64,000 nucleotides of DNA from Pigmentiphaga litoralis (GTDB taxonomy: Bacteria > Pseudomonadota > Gammaproteobacteria > Burkholderiales > Burkholderiaceae_B). Below the pieces are notes generated by a model. It had not been told where the DNA came from. It saw only the letters and a list, made by a program, of their open reading frames with translations, and searched no databases. The position numbers and the translations under genes were made by a program. Each line of letters opens with the position of its first letter. Within the stretch, counting starts at the first letter, position 1. This document shows positions 26,800 through 35,943 of the stretch, in pieces. The DNA is taken from assembly GCF_013408655.1 (NCBI RefSeq), contig NZ_JACCBP010000001.1, positions 3,224,001-3,288,000 of the forward strand. Reading direction: 5' to 3'.

Positions 26800-27210
26800 A
26801 TGACACCGATCCCGACTCCCCGCACGACTGCACGACGCCACCTGATCCACTGGGCCGCCGCCGCCCTGACCGCCTGCGCCACCCTGCCAGCCTTCGCGCA
26901 CCACGGGTGGTCGTGGGCCGAGGGCGAGCAGACCGAACTGTCGGGCACGATCCAGACGATTTCGATGGCGCCGCCGCACCCCACCTTGAAGGTCAAGGCG
27001 ACCGATGGCGTCGTCTGGCAGATCGACCTGGGCAACCCGAACCAGACCGAACGGTCCGGCTTTACGGGTCAGTCGGCCAAGGCCGGTGACACCATCAAGG
27101 TGCTCGGCAACCGGTCGCAAAATCCCAAGGACATGGTGATGAAGGCAGTGCGCATCACGCTCGATGGCCGCAACTTCGACATGTATCCGGAGCGGATCCA
27201 GGCGAAGTAG
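26800..27210 (+). CDS. DUF6152-type small exported protein
   Basis: 136 residues; AGGAG lies 7 nt before ATG 26800. A signal peptide (cleavage at AFA-HHGW, about 33) leads to a short beta-rich OB-like domain starting HHGWSWAEGEQTELSGTIQTI, the usual opening of DUF6152 proteins found in copper- or oxidase-related settings. The HH pair at the mature N-terminus could bind metal. Its gene converges with the ABC ATPase gene with only 2 bp between stop codons. Confidence 0.75.
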   Translation: MTPIPTPRTTARRHLIHWAAAALTACATLPAFAHHGWSWAEGEQTELSGTIQTISMAPPHPTLKVKATDGVVWQIDLGNPNQTERSGFTGQSAKAGDTIKVLGNRSQNPKDMVMKAVRITLDGRNFDMYPERIQAK

Positions 27211-27212
27211 CA

Positions 27213-28802
27213 TCAGGCCGCTTCGCACATCTCGCGCGCCCACTTGCCCGCCGCCACCAGCGACCGGGTGTAGGCGTTGCGCGGCTCCGAGAACACGGCG
27301 TGCGTGTCACCCTGCTCCACCACGCGGCCCTGATGCAGTACCAGCGTGCGTTCGGCCACGCTCTGCATCACCGCCAGGTCGTGCCCGATGAACACCAGGG
27401 TCAGCTGCCGTTCCTTGCGCAACCTGTCGATCAGCGCCAGCACCTGCGCACGCACCGTGGCGTCAAGCGCCGACACCGGTTCATCGCAGATCAGCAGACG
27501 CGGGTCGGTCGCCAACGCCCGTGCAATCACCACCCGCTGCCGCTGGCCACCCGATAGTTCGTGCGGATACCGCTTGAGCAGGCCCGCATCCAGGCCGACC
27601 TCGGCAAGCAACCCCGCGCTGCGCCGAACGATATCCGCAGGCGTGCCGAGCCGATGAATGGTCTGGGGTTCCGCCAGGGCCTGCCCGACCGTACGGCGCG
27701 GATTCAGACTGCCCGACGTGTCCTGGAACACGAACTGGCATGATCGCGCGAATGCCAGCCGATTCGCCCGATCGGCGGGGTCGCGTCCCATAACCCGGAG
27801 CGTGCCCGCAGCGACCGGCAGCATGCCCATGATGGCGCGGGCCAGCGTGCTCTTGCCCGAGCCCGACTCGCCAACAATTCCGATCGCCTCGCCCATGCCG
27901 ACCTTCAGGTCGATGTCGTGCACCACGCGGCGGGACCCGTAGGCGATGCAGACGCGGTCCAGTTCGACAGCGCATGCCGTCGCGGCCAAGGCAGGTGCGG
28001 CCGCAGGCATCGGTTGTGGCCGGGCGGCCAGCAAGCCACGCGTATACGGATGAACAGGCCGTCGCATCACCTCGCCGACGGCAGCACATTCAAGCACCTC
28101 GCCGTGACGCATCACAGCGATACGATCGGCCATCGCGCCGACCGCATCCAGGTCGTGCGTCACGAACAGCATCGCCATGCCCCGCGTGCGCTGGATGCGC
28201 CGCAGCAGCTGCAGCACCTGGACCTGCGTGCTGATGTCGAGCGCGGTGGTGGGCTCATCGGCAATCAGCAATTCCGGCTCGGACGCCAGCGCCATGGCGA
28301 TCATGACCCGCTGCTGCTGGCCACCCGACAGCTCGAAAGGATGGCGGGCCAACTGACGGTCCGGCGTGGAAAGTCCCACCTCGGCAAGCAGCGCCTGCGC
28401 ACGACGCTGCGCGTCGGCCACGCGAAGCTCGGGCCGATGCGCGCGAAGGGTTTCGATGATCTGCACGCCCACGGTCATCAGCGGATTCAACGAATTCATC
28501 GGGTCCTGGAACACCATGGCGATGCGTCGGCCCCGCAGCGCACGCAGGCTGGCGTCGGGCGCACCGACCAGTTCGAGTCCGTCGTAACGAATCGACCCCG
28601 ACAGCTTAGCCACGGCTGGCAACAGGCCAAGGATGGCCAGCGATGTCATGGACTTGCCGCTGCCGGACTCACCGATCAGACCGACCGATTCTCCACGCGC
28701 GATCTGCAAGGACAGGTGGTTGACGACCGTCTTTGTGCCGCAGCGGATCGACAGCCCGGAGATGTCCAGCAGGGGCGTCTGCAATGAAGGGGAATGCGGC
28801 AT
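27213..28802 (-). CDS. Double ABC ATPase of peptide/opine/nickel importer (DppD-DppF fusion)
   Basis: 529 residues with two complete nucleotide-binding domains. The first has GLIGESGSGKS near 42-51 and LSGGQQQRVMIAMAL; the second has GIVGESGSGKSTLA in the middle of the chain and LSGGQRQRVVIARAL, each with its Walker B DEP. The oligopeptide-type C-terminal extension is seen after each half (VHPYTRGLLA, RNAYTRSLVAA). It powers the two permeases encoded immediately upstream (4 bp gap). As the last gene of the phosphonate-region operon it completes a full importer. Confidence 0.92.
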   Translation of the reverse strand: MPHSPSLQTPLLDISGLSIRCGTKTVVNHLSLQIARGESVGLIGESGSGKSMTSLAILGLLPAVAKLSGSIRYDGLELVGAPDASLRALRGRRIAMVFQDPMNSLNPLMTVGVQIIETLRAHRPELRVADAQRRAQALLAEVGLSTPDRQLARHPFELSGGQQQRVMIAMALASEPELLIADEPTTALDISTQVQVLQLLRRIQRTRGMAMLFVTHDLDAVGAMADRIAVMRHGEVLECAAVGEVMRRPVHPYTRGLLAARPQPMPAAAPALAATACAVELDRVCIAYGSRRVVHDIDLKVGMGEAIGIVGESGSGKSTLARAIMGMLPVAAGTLRVMGRDPADRANRLAFARSCQFVFQDTSGSLNPRRTVGQALAEPQTIHRLGTPADIVRRSAGLLAEVGLDAGLLKRYPHELSGGQRQRVVIARALATDPRLLICDEPVSALDATVRAQVLALIDRLRKERQLTLVFIGHDLAVMQSVAERTLVLHQGRVVEQGDTHAVFSEPRNAYTRSLVAAGKWAREMCEAA

Positions 28803-28806
28803 GACG

Positions 28807-29736
28807 TTACTCCGGGTTCGCCCGTGCAAGACGCGGATCGATCTTGCGGTGCATGGCGACGGTCAACAGGTTGATAAGCACAACGAATGCAGCGAGCGTC
28901 ACGACGGCGGCCTGGATGACCGGGTAGTCGCGGCCGCGGATCGCGTCGAGCGTCAGGCTGCCGATCCCCGGCAGGCCGAACAAGGCCTCCATCGTCAAGG
29001 TGCCGCCAATCAGGCCACCCAGAATGACACCGGAAAGCGCCACGACCACCGACAACGAATTTGGCAGCATGTGGCGCCAGGCCACACGCCAGCGCGACAG
29101 TCCCTTGGCATGCGCGGTGCGCACGAACGCGGCCTGCGCGGTCTCTTTCAGTTCCTCGTACAAGGGCTTGACGATCTGCCCGGCAATGTCGATGCCGATG
29201 ATGACGATGGGCAGGAACATCTGGCCCCGGATCGGCAGCCATTTGAGCCAGACCGAAAACACCAGGATGCAGAGGATGCCCAGACAGAAAGTCGGCACGG
29301 CGATCGACCACAGGTTCAGGGACTCGATCCACGGGCCTATCCTTGACCGGGGAAAGGCCAGCCCGGCGACCGCCAGCGTGACGCCCAGCAGAAGGCCCAG
29401 CGCCAGGCCCCCTCCGGAAAGCACCAGCGAGGTGGGCAGCGCGTTGGCGATCATGTCGCCCACGGGCGCGCCGAAACGCATGGACTCGCCCATGTCGCCG
29501 TGCAGCGCATGCCAGGCCCACCGGCCAAATTGTTGCGGCAGGGATGCATCCAGGCCCAGCGACACACGCATCGCTTCGAGCTGGGCGGCATCGTAGTCGC
29601 CTCGCGCTGCGTAGAAATCGGTCACATCCCCCGGCACTGCCCGCACCAGCAGGAAGATGACGAAGGCGATGCACAGCACCTTGGCGCCCTGGCGCAGCGC
29701 AAACGCCGCGGTCCGTTTCATGGCGGGATCCATCAT
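28807..29736 (-). CDS. ABC permease, DppB/OppB type
   Basis: 309 residues from ATG 29736, one base after the previous stop (an alternative ATG follows at 29733). About six membrane helices and the permease coupling motif EELKETAQAAFVRTAHAKGLS are present. The N-terminal LLVRAVPGDV segment and the GDMGESMRFG loop are typical of DppB-like proteins. It forms a heterodimer with the DppC-type protein encoded upstream for ATP-driven uptake of peptides or similar solutes. Confidence 0.9.
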   Translation of the reverse strand: MMDPAMKRTAAFALRQGAKVLCIAFVIFLLVRAVPGDVTDFYAARGDYDAAQLEAMRVSLGLDASLPQQFGRWAWHALHGDMGESMRFGAPVGDMIANALPTSLVLSGGGLALGLLLGVTLAVAGLAFPRSRIGPWIESLNLWSIAVPTFCLGILCILVFSVWLKWLPIRGQMFLPIVIIGIDIAGQIVKPLYEELKETAQAAFVRTAHAKGLSRWRVAWRHMLPNSLSVVVALSGVILGGLIGGTLTMEALFGLPGIGSLTLDAIRGRDYPVIQAAVVTLAAFVVLINLLTVAMHRKIDPRLARANPE

Positions 29737-29737
29737 G

Positions 29738-30619
29738 TCAATGCTCCAGCAAACGTTCGGCACGCAGGGGATCGAAGCGCCTGCGCAAACGATCGCCCGT
29801 GACCGCAAGCGCCAGGCTCAATGAGGCCAGCGCGATGACGGGACACATGAGCGATGCCGGCGCGGCCTCGGCAAATTCGACGGCACTGGCAATGATCCGG
29901 CCCCAGGTGGGGATTTCGGGGGCGGCGCCCAGGCCGAAAAAACTCAACACCGATTCGGTGACCACTGCGCGTGGCAGGATGATCGCCACCTGGGTCAACA
30001 AGGCCCCGAGCATGTTGGGCAGCACATGCCGTACCGCAATGGCCCAGGGGCCTGCGCCAATTACCCTTGCGGCGGCGACGTAGCCCGATGCCATTTCCCG
30101 TTCGTACACGGCGCGCGCCAGATAGGCGAACAGCGGCATGAACGCAACGCCTACCGCCACGATGACCGAGCGGGTACCGATGCCCAACGCGACCATCAAT
30201 GCGAGCGATAACAGAATGGCTGGCATGGTTCGCACGATATCGAACCCGGCGTACACCACGGCGCGTGTTCGGCCGCCGATCACACAGCCGATAAGGCCGA
30301 TCCCGGCCCCGCCGGCCAAGGCCAGCAGGGTCGCAAGAATCGACACCGTCAACGTCAGCCGCGTGCCCGATATCAGGCGTGCCGCCGTGTCGCGGCCGAA
30401 GCTGTCGGTGCCCAGCCAATGCCCTGCGCTGGGTCCAAGATTGCGTGCCAGGAAGTCCTGCGCGAAGGGATCCTGCGTCAGCAGCGACGGACCGAACACC
30501 GCCACCATGACGCTGGCTGCCACCACGGCATAGGCCAGCCAGTGCCATTGCCAGCGCCGCTTGCGCGGCTGCACCGCGGGTGACCGCGACAGGTCGGCCG
30601 AGGGCATGACCGCGCTCAT
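29738..30619 (-). CDS. ABC permease, DppC/OppC type
   Basis: 293 residues; ATG 30619 overlaps the stop of the binding-protein gene as ATGA (a longer start at 30631 is possible). It shows the OppC N-terminal domain (FGPSLLTQDPFAQDFLARNL, HWLGTDSFGRD) and the EAA-like coupling loop YVAAARVIGAGPWAIAVRHVLPN. About six helices. It is the partner of the DppB-type permease. Confidence 0.9.
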   Translation of the reverse strand: MSAVMPSADLSRSPAVQPRKRRWQWHWLAYAVVAASVMVAVFGPSLLTQDPFAQDFLARNLGPSAGHWLGTDSFGRDTAARLISGTRLTLTVSILATLLALAGGAGIGLIGCVIGGRTRAVVYAGFDIVRTMPAILLSLALMVALGIGTRSVIVAVGVAFMPLFAYLARAVYEREMASGYVAAARVIGAGPWAIAVRHVLPNMLGALLTQVAIILPRAVVTESVLSFFGLGAAPEIPTWGRIIASAVEFAEAAPASLMCPVIALASLSLALAVTGDRLRRRFDPLRAERLLEH

Positions 30620-32145
30620 GTTGTCAGCCATGTCCGCGCCAGGCCACCATCCACGCGGTTCTGGCTCCAGGTAAAGCCGGTGCGATAGCCCTGCACGCGC
30701 GTGCCGACGCCAATCATGTCGGCCGAGTGGCCCAGTCCGACGAAGTACTGGTTGTCGAGGACGCGCTGCCATGCGGCCAGATAGTTGGATCGCGCGAGCG
30801 CACTGCTGGACGACGCCGAGGCCACGCCGATCAGCCGGTCCAGTTCCTTGTCCTGGATGCCTCCCCACAACATCGGGCTGGGACCATCCGACAGGAAGCG
30901 CGCGTAGCGCAGATAGACGTCGGAACGCGGGCCGGAATTCATGGGCGTGATGTCCCAGTCATACTGGCCGAGTGCGCGTTGCGCGCCGATGTCGTCCAGC
31001 GCCTGGTGATCGATCTTGAACCCGAGCTGGCGCACCATCTGGGCCGCCACCTGCGAATAGTCGTTCTGCCAGGACACCATCTTGAGGGTGTGATCGCCCG
31101 GCACGACACCGGCTGTCTGCAGCAAGGCCCGCGCCTTCGCCAGGTCAGGCGCCGCATACGGATCGCGTTGCTCGACACCCGCGTCCCAATAGAAGGTCTT
31201 GGGACGCACGGGCTGGTTGCTGGTCAGCGCATCGCTGCCGCCAACGAAGTTCATGAAGGTGCGCTTGTCCATCGACATCGCGATCGCCTGGCGCACGCGA
31301 GCATCCTGCATCAGCGCGCGCGGCTTGCGATTGTTGAACGACATGAAGTACCAGGCCGTGTCACCCAGCGGCTGCGTCGCGATGCGATCGCTGCGCAGTG
31401 ACGCGACCTTGTCCTGACGCACATAGCCGATATCGAGATCGCCCGAACGCAACAGAAGACTGTTGTCCTGGTCGCCGCGCAGGTCGAACTGCACCGCATC
31501 CAGGTAGGGCAGTCCGGCCTGCCAATACTGCTTGAACGCCGGCGCGGTGAACCGCACATTGGGCTGCCACTGGCCGAAGGTGAACGGGCCCGTGCCGATC
31601 GGCTTGCGTATCGTGGCGTCCCAGCCTTCGGACTCGGGTGCCACGATCCACAGTTCCGACAGCAGGTTCAGCAGGGGCGCATAGCTTTCCGACAAGGCCA
31701 CCACGACGGTGGTGTCGTCGGGGGTGGTGATGGTTTGCACCAGCTTCATGGCTCCGCTCAGCCAGCCGCTCTTGACCTTGTCGCGGACGCGTTCCATGTT
31801 GGCCTGCACATCGCGTGCCGTCATCGTGCGACCGTTGTGGAACTTGACGTTGCGGCGCAGATGGAAGGTGTAGGTCTTGCCATCTTCAGAGACGTCGTAG
31901 CGTTCCGCCAGGAAAGGCTTGGCCGTGCCATCGTCCCCGATGCTGGTCAGCGTCTCGGCATAGACCTGCTGCACCGCGATCGAACCGGAGTGACGATGCG
32001 GGTCCGCGGTATCCAGGCCCAGCAAGGCCAGTTTGAGGGTGCCGCCACGGCGCGGGGCGCCGCCTGCAGCAGGTTGGGCATAGGCGGGAAGCGCCAGGGT
32101 CGTGGCGGTGCAACCCATGGCGATCAGGAAATGTCTGCGGTGCAT
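30616..32145 (-). CDS. Peptide-type ABC solute-binding protein (SBP family 5)
   Basis: 509 residues. The N-terminus MHRRHFLIAMG with a hydrophobic stretch ending AYAQPA is a signal peptide that includes a twin-Arg-like pair. The mature protein is a family 5 binding protein: LKLALLGLDTADPH, FLAERYDVSEDGKTYTFHLR, VKFHNGRTMTARDV, PIGTGPFTF. Family ligands include peptides, opines, nickel chelates and glutathione. The gene lies 24 bp after the PhnA-like hydrolase gene and overlaps the permease gene, so the importer probably brings in a phosphonate- or phosphate-containing compound for that enzyme. The ligand is inference from context. Confidence 0.9.
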   Translation of the reverse strand: MHRRHFLIAMGCTATTLALPAYAQPAAGGAPRRGGTLKLALLGLDTADPHRHSGSIAVQQVYAETLTSIGDDGTAKPFLAERYDVSEDGKTYTFHLRRNVKFHNGRTMTARDVQANMERVRDKVKSGWLSGAMKLVQTITTPDDTTVVVALSESYAPLLNLLSELWIVAPESEGWDATIRKPIGTGPFTFGQWQPNVRFTAPAFKQYWQAGLPYLDAVQFDLRGDQDNSLLLRSGDLDIGYVRQDKVASLRSDRIATQPLGDTAWYFMSFNNRKPRALMQDARVRQAIAMSMDKRTFMNFVGGSDALTSNQPVRPKTFYWDAGVEQRDPYAAPDLAKARALLQTAGVVPGDHTLKMVSWQNDYSQVAAQMVRQLGFKIDHQALDDIGAQRALGQYDWDITPMNSGPRSDVYLRYARFLSDGPSPMLWGGIQDKELDRLIGVASASSSSALARSNYLAAWQRVLDNQYFVGLGHSADMIGVGTRVQGYRTGFTWSQNRVDGGLARTWLTT

Positions 32146-32169
32146 GGTCGGTTCCATTCGTCGAGCGGA

Positions 32170-33456
32170 TCAGGTCGTGGGATCAAGAGGCAAGGCGCAT
32201 CCATCCATGCCGTCATGCGGCAGGCCAAGATGGCGAAGCAGTGTCGGGGCAATATCGATAAGACTGGCGGCATGCATCGACGCGCGCGACGCCGCGAAGC
32301 CACCGCCGTCGAACACAAGAAACGGGCGCTGCTCGTAGCGGCCCAGGCCGCCGTGCTGGCCGTGGCCAAGGTAGTTCTTGGCTTCGTCCGGATCGTCGAC
32401 AACGTAGGCGAAGCCTGCAACGCCGTAGTCGTTCGTGCGATCGTCATGGGCCATGTCGACAGCGATGGCGCAACAGGGATCCCCGACGGGAAGCCCCAGG
32501 GCTGACAACGCGGCCCCGTGATGCACGCCGCCACACCAGGGCTGCGCGCTCAGCCAGTCGACCAAGGCAGGAATGCGATCCTGCGCGTCCGGTGCCACGC
32601 CCAGCACGAAGGCCGTGCCATTGGGCGCAAGCACGACGTCCCGGCTGTCCATCGATTGCTTCAGGCCGGCTTCGACCAGCCATCGCGTGACGGGGACGTG
32701 CTCGCACACGGTTTCCATGCCGTGGTCCGAGCCGACGGCAAGCAGCACATCGTCGCCCTGGGCTCGCAGGGCGTCGACCTCGGTCAGCACACGGGCCACA
32801 CAAACATCCGCGTTGGCGATGCCGCGCCGGTGCGCCGGAGAGCCAAGAGGATGGCCGTGCCCGCTGTGGTCGGGTTCGGACAGCCACAGCACCGACAGGC
32901 GAGGCGCCGTGCCGTCGCGCAGGTGCGAGCAGAAGCGTTCGGTCATGACGGTGTCGCCGGCCGCGCCGCTGCGAATGGTCAGCGCCGCCGAGTCGTCGAG
33001 CGGCTGCCGGCCCGGCCCGTACGAGCCCGCGCGGTGGTGGACTTCGCCATGGCCGTCGGGGTCGAAAAAGTATGCTGCCCCGGGCGATACGTTGGACATG
33101 ATCCACGCCCCGCCGTGCCCGGCCATGCGTTCAGCCAACGTCGGCATGCGGAGTGTGCCGCCCGTTGCGGCGACCAGGTGGGATCGAAAGGCGGGATCGC
33201 CGACCGATCTGCACCGCAGGCCATCGGGTTCCTGCAGGACGACCGTATTGCCCAGCAGACCGTGCCGGGCGGGCAGGCAGCCTGTGGCAATGCTGGCGGA
33301 ACTGGTGCGGGTCGTGGAGGGGAATACCCCCCGTGCCTGGGTGAATGCGCAGCCCTCTGCGAGCAGCGCAGACAACCTTGGGGCCAGGCTCGGATCGATC
33401 AGGTCGCGACGCAGGCTGTCGCAGATGATCAATATCGCTTTGGATGCTTTTTTCAT
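32170..33456 (-). CDS. Alkaline-phosphatase-superfamily hydrolase, PhnA/NPP-like paralogue
   Basis: 428 residues with no signal peptide. Metal and nucleophile residues parallel PhnA: D13 (LIICDSLRRD), predicted nucleophile T49 in FPSTTRTSSASIATG, the SEPDHSGHG pair, GSDHGME, and a late His in HGQHGG. This places it with nucleotide pyrophosphatase/phosphodiesterases and phosphonoacetate hydrolase. It heads an operon with a full peptide-type ABC importer. ATG 33456 begins the domain; ATG 33480 is an alternative. A C-P or P-O bond in the imported compound is the likely target; the precise substrate is unknown. Confidence 0.82.
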   Translation of the reverse strand: MKKASKAILIICDSLRRDLIDPSLAPRLSALLAEGCAFTQARGVFPSTTRTSSASIATGCLPARHGLLGNTVVLQEPDGLRCRSVGDPAFRSHLVAATGGTLRMPTLAERMAGHGGAWIMSNVSPGAAYFFDPDGHGEVHHRAGSYGPGRQPLDDSAALTIRSGAAGDTVMTERFCSHLRDGTAPRLSVLWLSEPDHSGHGHPLGSPAHRRGIANADVCVARVLTEVDALRAQGDDVLLAVGSDHGMETVCEHVPVTRWLVEAGLKQSMDSRDVVLAPNGTAFVLGVAPDAQDRIPALVDWLSAQPWCGGVHHGAALSALGLPVGDPCCAIAVDMAHDDRTNDYGVAGFAYVVDDPDEAKNYLGHGQHGGLGRYEQRPFLVFDGGGFAASRASMHAASLIDIAPTLLRHLGLPHDGMDGCALPLDPTT

Positions 33457-33473
33457 GCGACCATAATAAATAT

Positions 33474-33486
33474 TTCGCATGTCCGT
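33474..33486. promoter_or_regulatory. 13-bp shared element, copy 1
   Basis: TTCGCATGTCCGT, identical to bases 35011-35023 and in the same orientation relative to the downstream minus-strand hydrolase gene. It lies 18 nt before ATG 33456. Probably an operator for the locus LysR regulator or another shared control site. Confidence 0.5.
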
Positions 33487-33537
33487 TTGATTACAGCGGA
33501 ATAATATTGCTATTATTCTTTCTATAATAATCTGGAT

Positions 33538-33587
33538 AAAAAAAATGCACGCGAGGCCCTGCCTCAAAGGCAGCAGACCCACGTGCA
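33538..33587 (-). terminator. Intrinsic terminator of phnA
   Basis: Read leftward after the phnA stop, a hairpin with outer arms TGCACG/CGTGCA and inner arms CTGCCT/AGGCAG around CAA is followed by a run of eight T (bases 33545-33538 on the plus strand are A). It is a classical intrinsic terminator, about 80 nt beyond the phnA stop. It separates phnA from the importer operon. Confidence 0.8.
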
Positions 33588-33669
33588 TCAATGCATTCAA
33601 GCGTCAGTGGAATCGGCTAACGGAAACCGATATTGTGCGGTTCAAGCGCTATTAACGACATAATAAAAT

Positions 33670-34932
33670 CTACTGTAGATTGACGTCCTCATTAACTGAA
33701 ATGCCGTTCAACACATAATCAAAAATATCGAAGTTGCGCAGCCTGCTGTGGCCGGCGCGCTGCTCGTAGGTGCCGTTCAGCGGATGCGACACCAGGAACG
33801 GCACCGCCTGTTCCGAAAATCCGCCATGCGATCGCAGCGGGTGCCGCCCAAGGTTGGACAGATCATGTTCGTCAGCGCGCGAGCCGATCACGTGGTCGTG
33901 TTCCGACACCGCCAGAAAGTCGCCTTCCCTATCGGCGGGCAATTCCAATTGCTCTGCGGCCTCCTGTCTGGCCAGCACGGTCTTGACGCCGGACAGTGCC
34001 TGGCTGAACGCAATCATGGCGGGCACGTCGGCAGCGTCCCGCGCGTACACACGCACGAAGGATCCCAGCGCGCCATGGTGACGCACGAACGGATCGGTGA
34101 TCGGGCAGATGACCCGGGCGCTGCCTTTGCCAAATTCCGCTTCCAGGCGATCCTGCAGGAAGATCACGTTGGCCTGCCCGCTGTCGGCCGTCTTCCGGCT
34201 CATGCCGTGATCGGCCACGCATCCCACGACCGCGCCCAGGTCCACGAACGCTTGAATACGCGTATCGACCGCGCGCAAGAAGGCGTCCGACTCGGGATCG
34301 CCCGGTGCATGCTTGTGCTGGATGTAATCCGACAGCGACAGATACAGCAACTGCGCACGGCCGGCGCGCAGCAGGGCCAGTCCTGCATCGAGCACATACA
34401 ACGACAGGTCGCCGGAATACATGTCTGGGGCCGGGCGGCCGACCAGCGCTTCCACGTCATCGATGCCGTGCTCTTCCAGCGTGCACCCGGCAGCTTCCTG
34501 GGTCGAGAAGCTGATCCCTTCCATCTCGTGGCCAAGGATCTTGCGCAGCTTGTCCTTGGCGGTAATGGAAGCCGTCGGCACACCGGACTGCGACAGCAAG
34601 GCCAGCAGCGTCTGGCCGCGCAGCAAGGTGGCGTCGGTCACCATGATCTCGCGGCCGGTGTCGGGCTCCAGATAGTAGTTGCCCGAAATGCCGTGCACCG
34701 ATGGGGGCGCGCCCGTCACGATCGACACGTTGTTCGGATTGGTGAACGAGGGCATCACACAATCTGCCGTCCCGACAAAACCGTTCCGCACGAAAGAGGC
34801 GATCGTGGGGCACACGCCATCACGAATGCCCTGCTCGATGTATTCCGGATCGCATCCATCGATGCAGATCACGACAGTCGGGCGGGTGGGCAACGCATAA
34901 CGGCGTTGATGCAGTTCAATGTAGGGAGTCAT
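33670..34932 (-). CDS. phnA: Phosphonoacetate hydrolase
   Basis: 420 residues, the usual length. D25 (VICIDGCDP) and T64 (PSFTNPNNVSIVTG, the Thr nucleophile position of PhnA) are visible, followed by SLSDYIQHKH, VADHGMSRK and a RSHGGFSEQ His. The N-terminal VVICIDGCDPEYIE and VSIVTGAPPSVHGISGN are hallmark segments. The enzyme is a Zn-dependent cytosolic C-P hydrolase turning phosphonoacetate into acetate and phosphate. ATG 34932 was chosen because it begins the conserved region; ATG 34972 in frame is possible. Divergent from a LysR gene, as in known phnA-phnR loci, and ended by a strong terminator. Confidence 0.9.
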   Translation of the reverse strand: MTPYIELHQRRYALPTRPTVVICIDGCDPEYIEQGIRDGVCPTIASFVRNGFVGTADCVMPSFTNPNNVSIVTGAPPSVHGISGNYYLEPDTGREIMVTDATLLRGQTLLALLSQSGVPTASITAKDKLRKILGHEMEGISFSTQEAAGCTLEEHGIDDVEALVGRPAPDMYSGDLSLYVLDAGLALLRAGRAQLLYLSLSDYIQHKHAPGDPESDAFLRAVDTRIQAFVDLGAVVGCVADHGMSRKTADSGQANVIFLQDRLEAEFGKGSARVICPITDPFVRHHGALGSFVRVYARDAADVPAMIAFSQALSGVKTVLARQEAAEQLELPADREGDFLAVSEHDHVIGSRADEHDLSNLGRHPLRSHGGFSEQAVPFLVSHPLNGTYEQRAGHSRLRNFDIFDYVLNGISVNEDVNLQ

Positions 34933-35010
34933 GTCGGGCAGCGCCTTGCAGCGAGTGAGCAGTGTGGCTAGCATGATAGGCACTGCGCCACGCACATGTT
35001 GTGATGAAAA

Positions 35011-35023
35011 TTCGCATGTCCGT
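35011..35023. promoter_or_regulatory. 13-bp shared element, copy 2
   Basis: Second copy of TTCGCATGTCCGT, in the 132-bp region between phnA and the divergent LysR gene. An ACATG (34994-34998) and CATGT (35015-35019) pair also gives this interval dyad symmetry, as expected for a LysR-type operator. Confidence 0.5.
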
Positions 35024-35064
35024 GAGTTCTGCTCACGCGTTCCGTTACTTCGCAGGCGATCTCC

Positions 35065-35943
35065 ATGACGACACTTCCTCCGCTTCCCGCGATCCGCGCC
35101 TTTCTGGCCGCCTGCCGGACGGGAAGCTATACCGCCGCGGCGGATGAACTGGCGCTGACCCATGGCGCCATCAGCCGCCAGATCAAGGTGCTCGAAGACT
35201 GGCTGGGTCAGCCCCTGTTTGAAAAAGCGGGCCAGCGCATGCAGGCGACCGCGCACGCACAAGCCTTCGCGCGCGAAATGGGTGAAGCGCTGGAGCGCAT
35301 CGACGATGCGGCGCGCCGCTACGGCCGCGGCACCGCCACGGCGCAATTGCGGGTCAGTGCGCCCGCGACCTTTGCGATGCGCTGGCTGCTGCCGCGCCTG
35401 CCGCGGTTTCATGCGCGCCATCCTGGCAGCCACGTCCAGGTCACCACGGCCACCACCCAGCAGATGACGCTGGCAGGAAGCTTCGACCTGACTATCCGCC
35501 GGTCGGCGCCACCCGCCGCGCATTACTCCGCCCTGCCGTTTTTCGAGGAATGGCACACCCTCCTCGCCGCGCCGTCCCTGCTGGCACGCCAACCGCTCGA
35601 TACGCTTGATCAGTTGCAGAACCACTTGCTGCTGGAAACCGAAACCCGGCCGGGGCACTGGCAGCAGTGGCTGACGGCTGCGGGATTCACCGGCCGGGAA
35701 CGCATGCACAGCCAACGCTTCGACCACTTCTACGTGACGCTGTTTGCCATGATCGACGGACTAGGGGTCGGCATCGGCCCGCTGCCCACGCTGTCGCTCG
35801 ATGTCGATACCGGACGGTTGCACGCCCCGTTTCCGGACCTGCGTACCGCATCGCGGACGTACTACGCGCTGACCCCCAACAGCGTCCAAAAGACGGTGCT
35901 GCATCGCCAGTTCGAAGCCTGGCTGCTGGAGCAGAAGACATGA
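35065..35943 (+). CDS. LysR-type regulator divergent from phnA (PhnR-like)
   Basis: 292 residues. The HTH is clear (SYTAAADELALTHGAISRQIKVLEDWLG), and the effector domain has the GcvA-like PRLPRFHARHP segment. In known phosphonoacetate loci a LysR regulator, PhnR, activates phnA in response to the phosphonate independent of phosphate starvation; the same divergent layout suggests the same role here. It overlaps the next gene by ATGA. Specific assignment as PhnR is by context. Confidence 0.88.
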   Translation: MTTLPPLPAIRAFLAACRTGSYTAAADELALTHGAISRQIKVLEDWLGQPLFEKAGQRMQATAHAQAFAREMGEALERIDDAARRYGRGTATAQLRVSAPATFAMRWLLPRLPRFHARHPGSHVQVTTATTQQMTLAGSFDLTIRRSAPPAAHYSALPFFEEWHTLLAAPSLLARQPLDTLDQLQNHLLLETETRPGHWQQWLTAAGFTGRERMHSQRFDHFYVTLFAMIDGLGVGIGPLPTLSLDVDTGRLHAPFPDLRTASRTYYALTPNSVQKTVLHRQFEAWLLEQKT

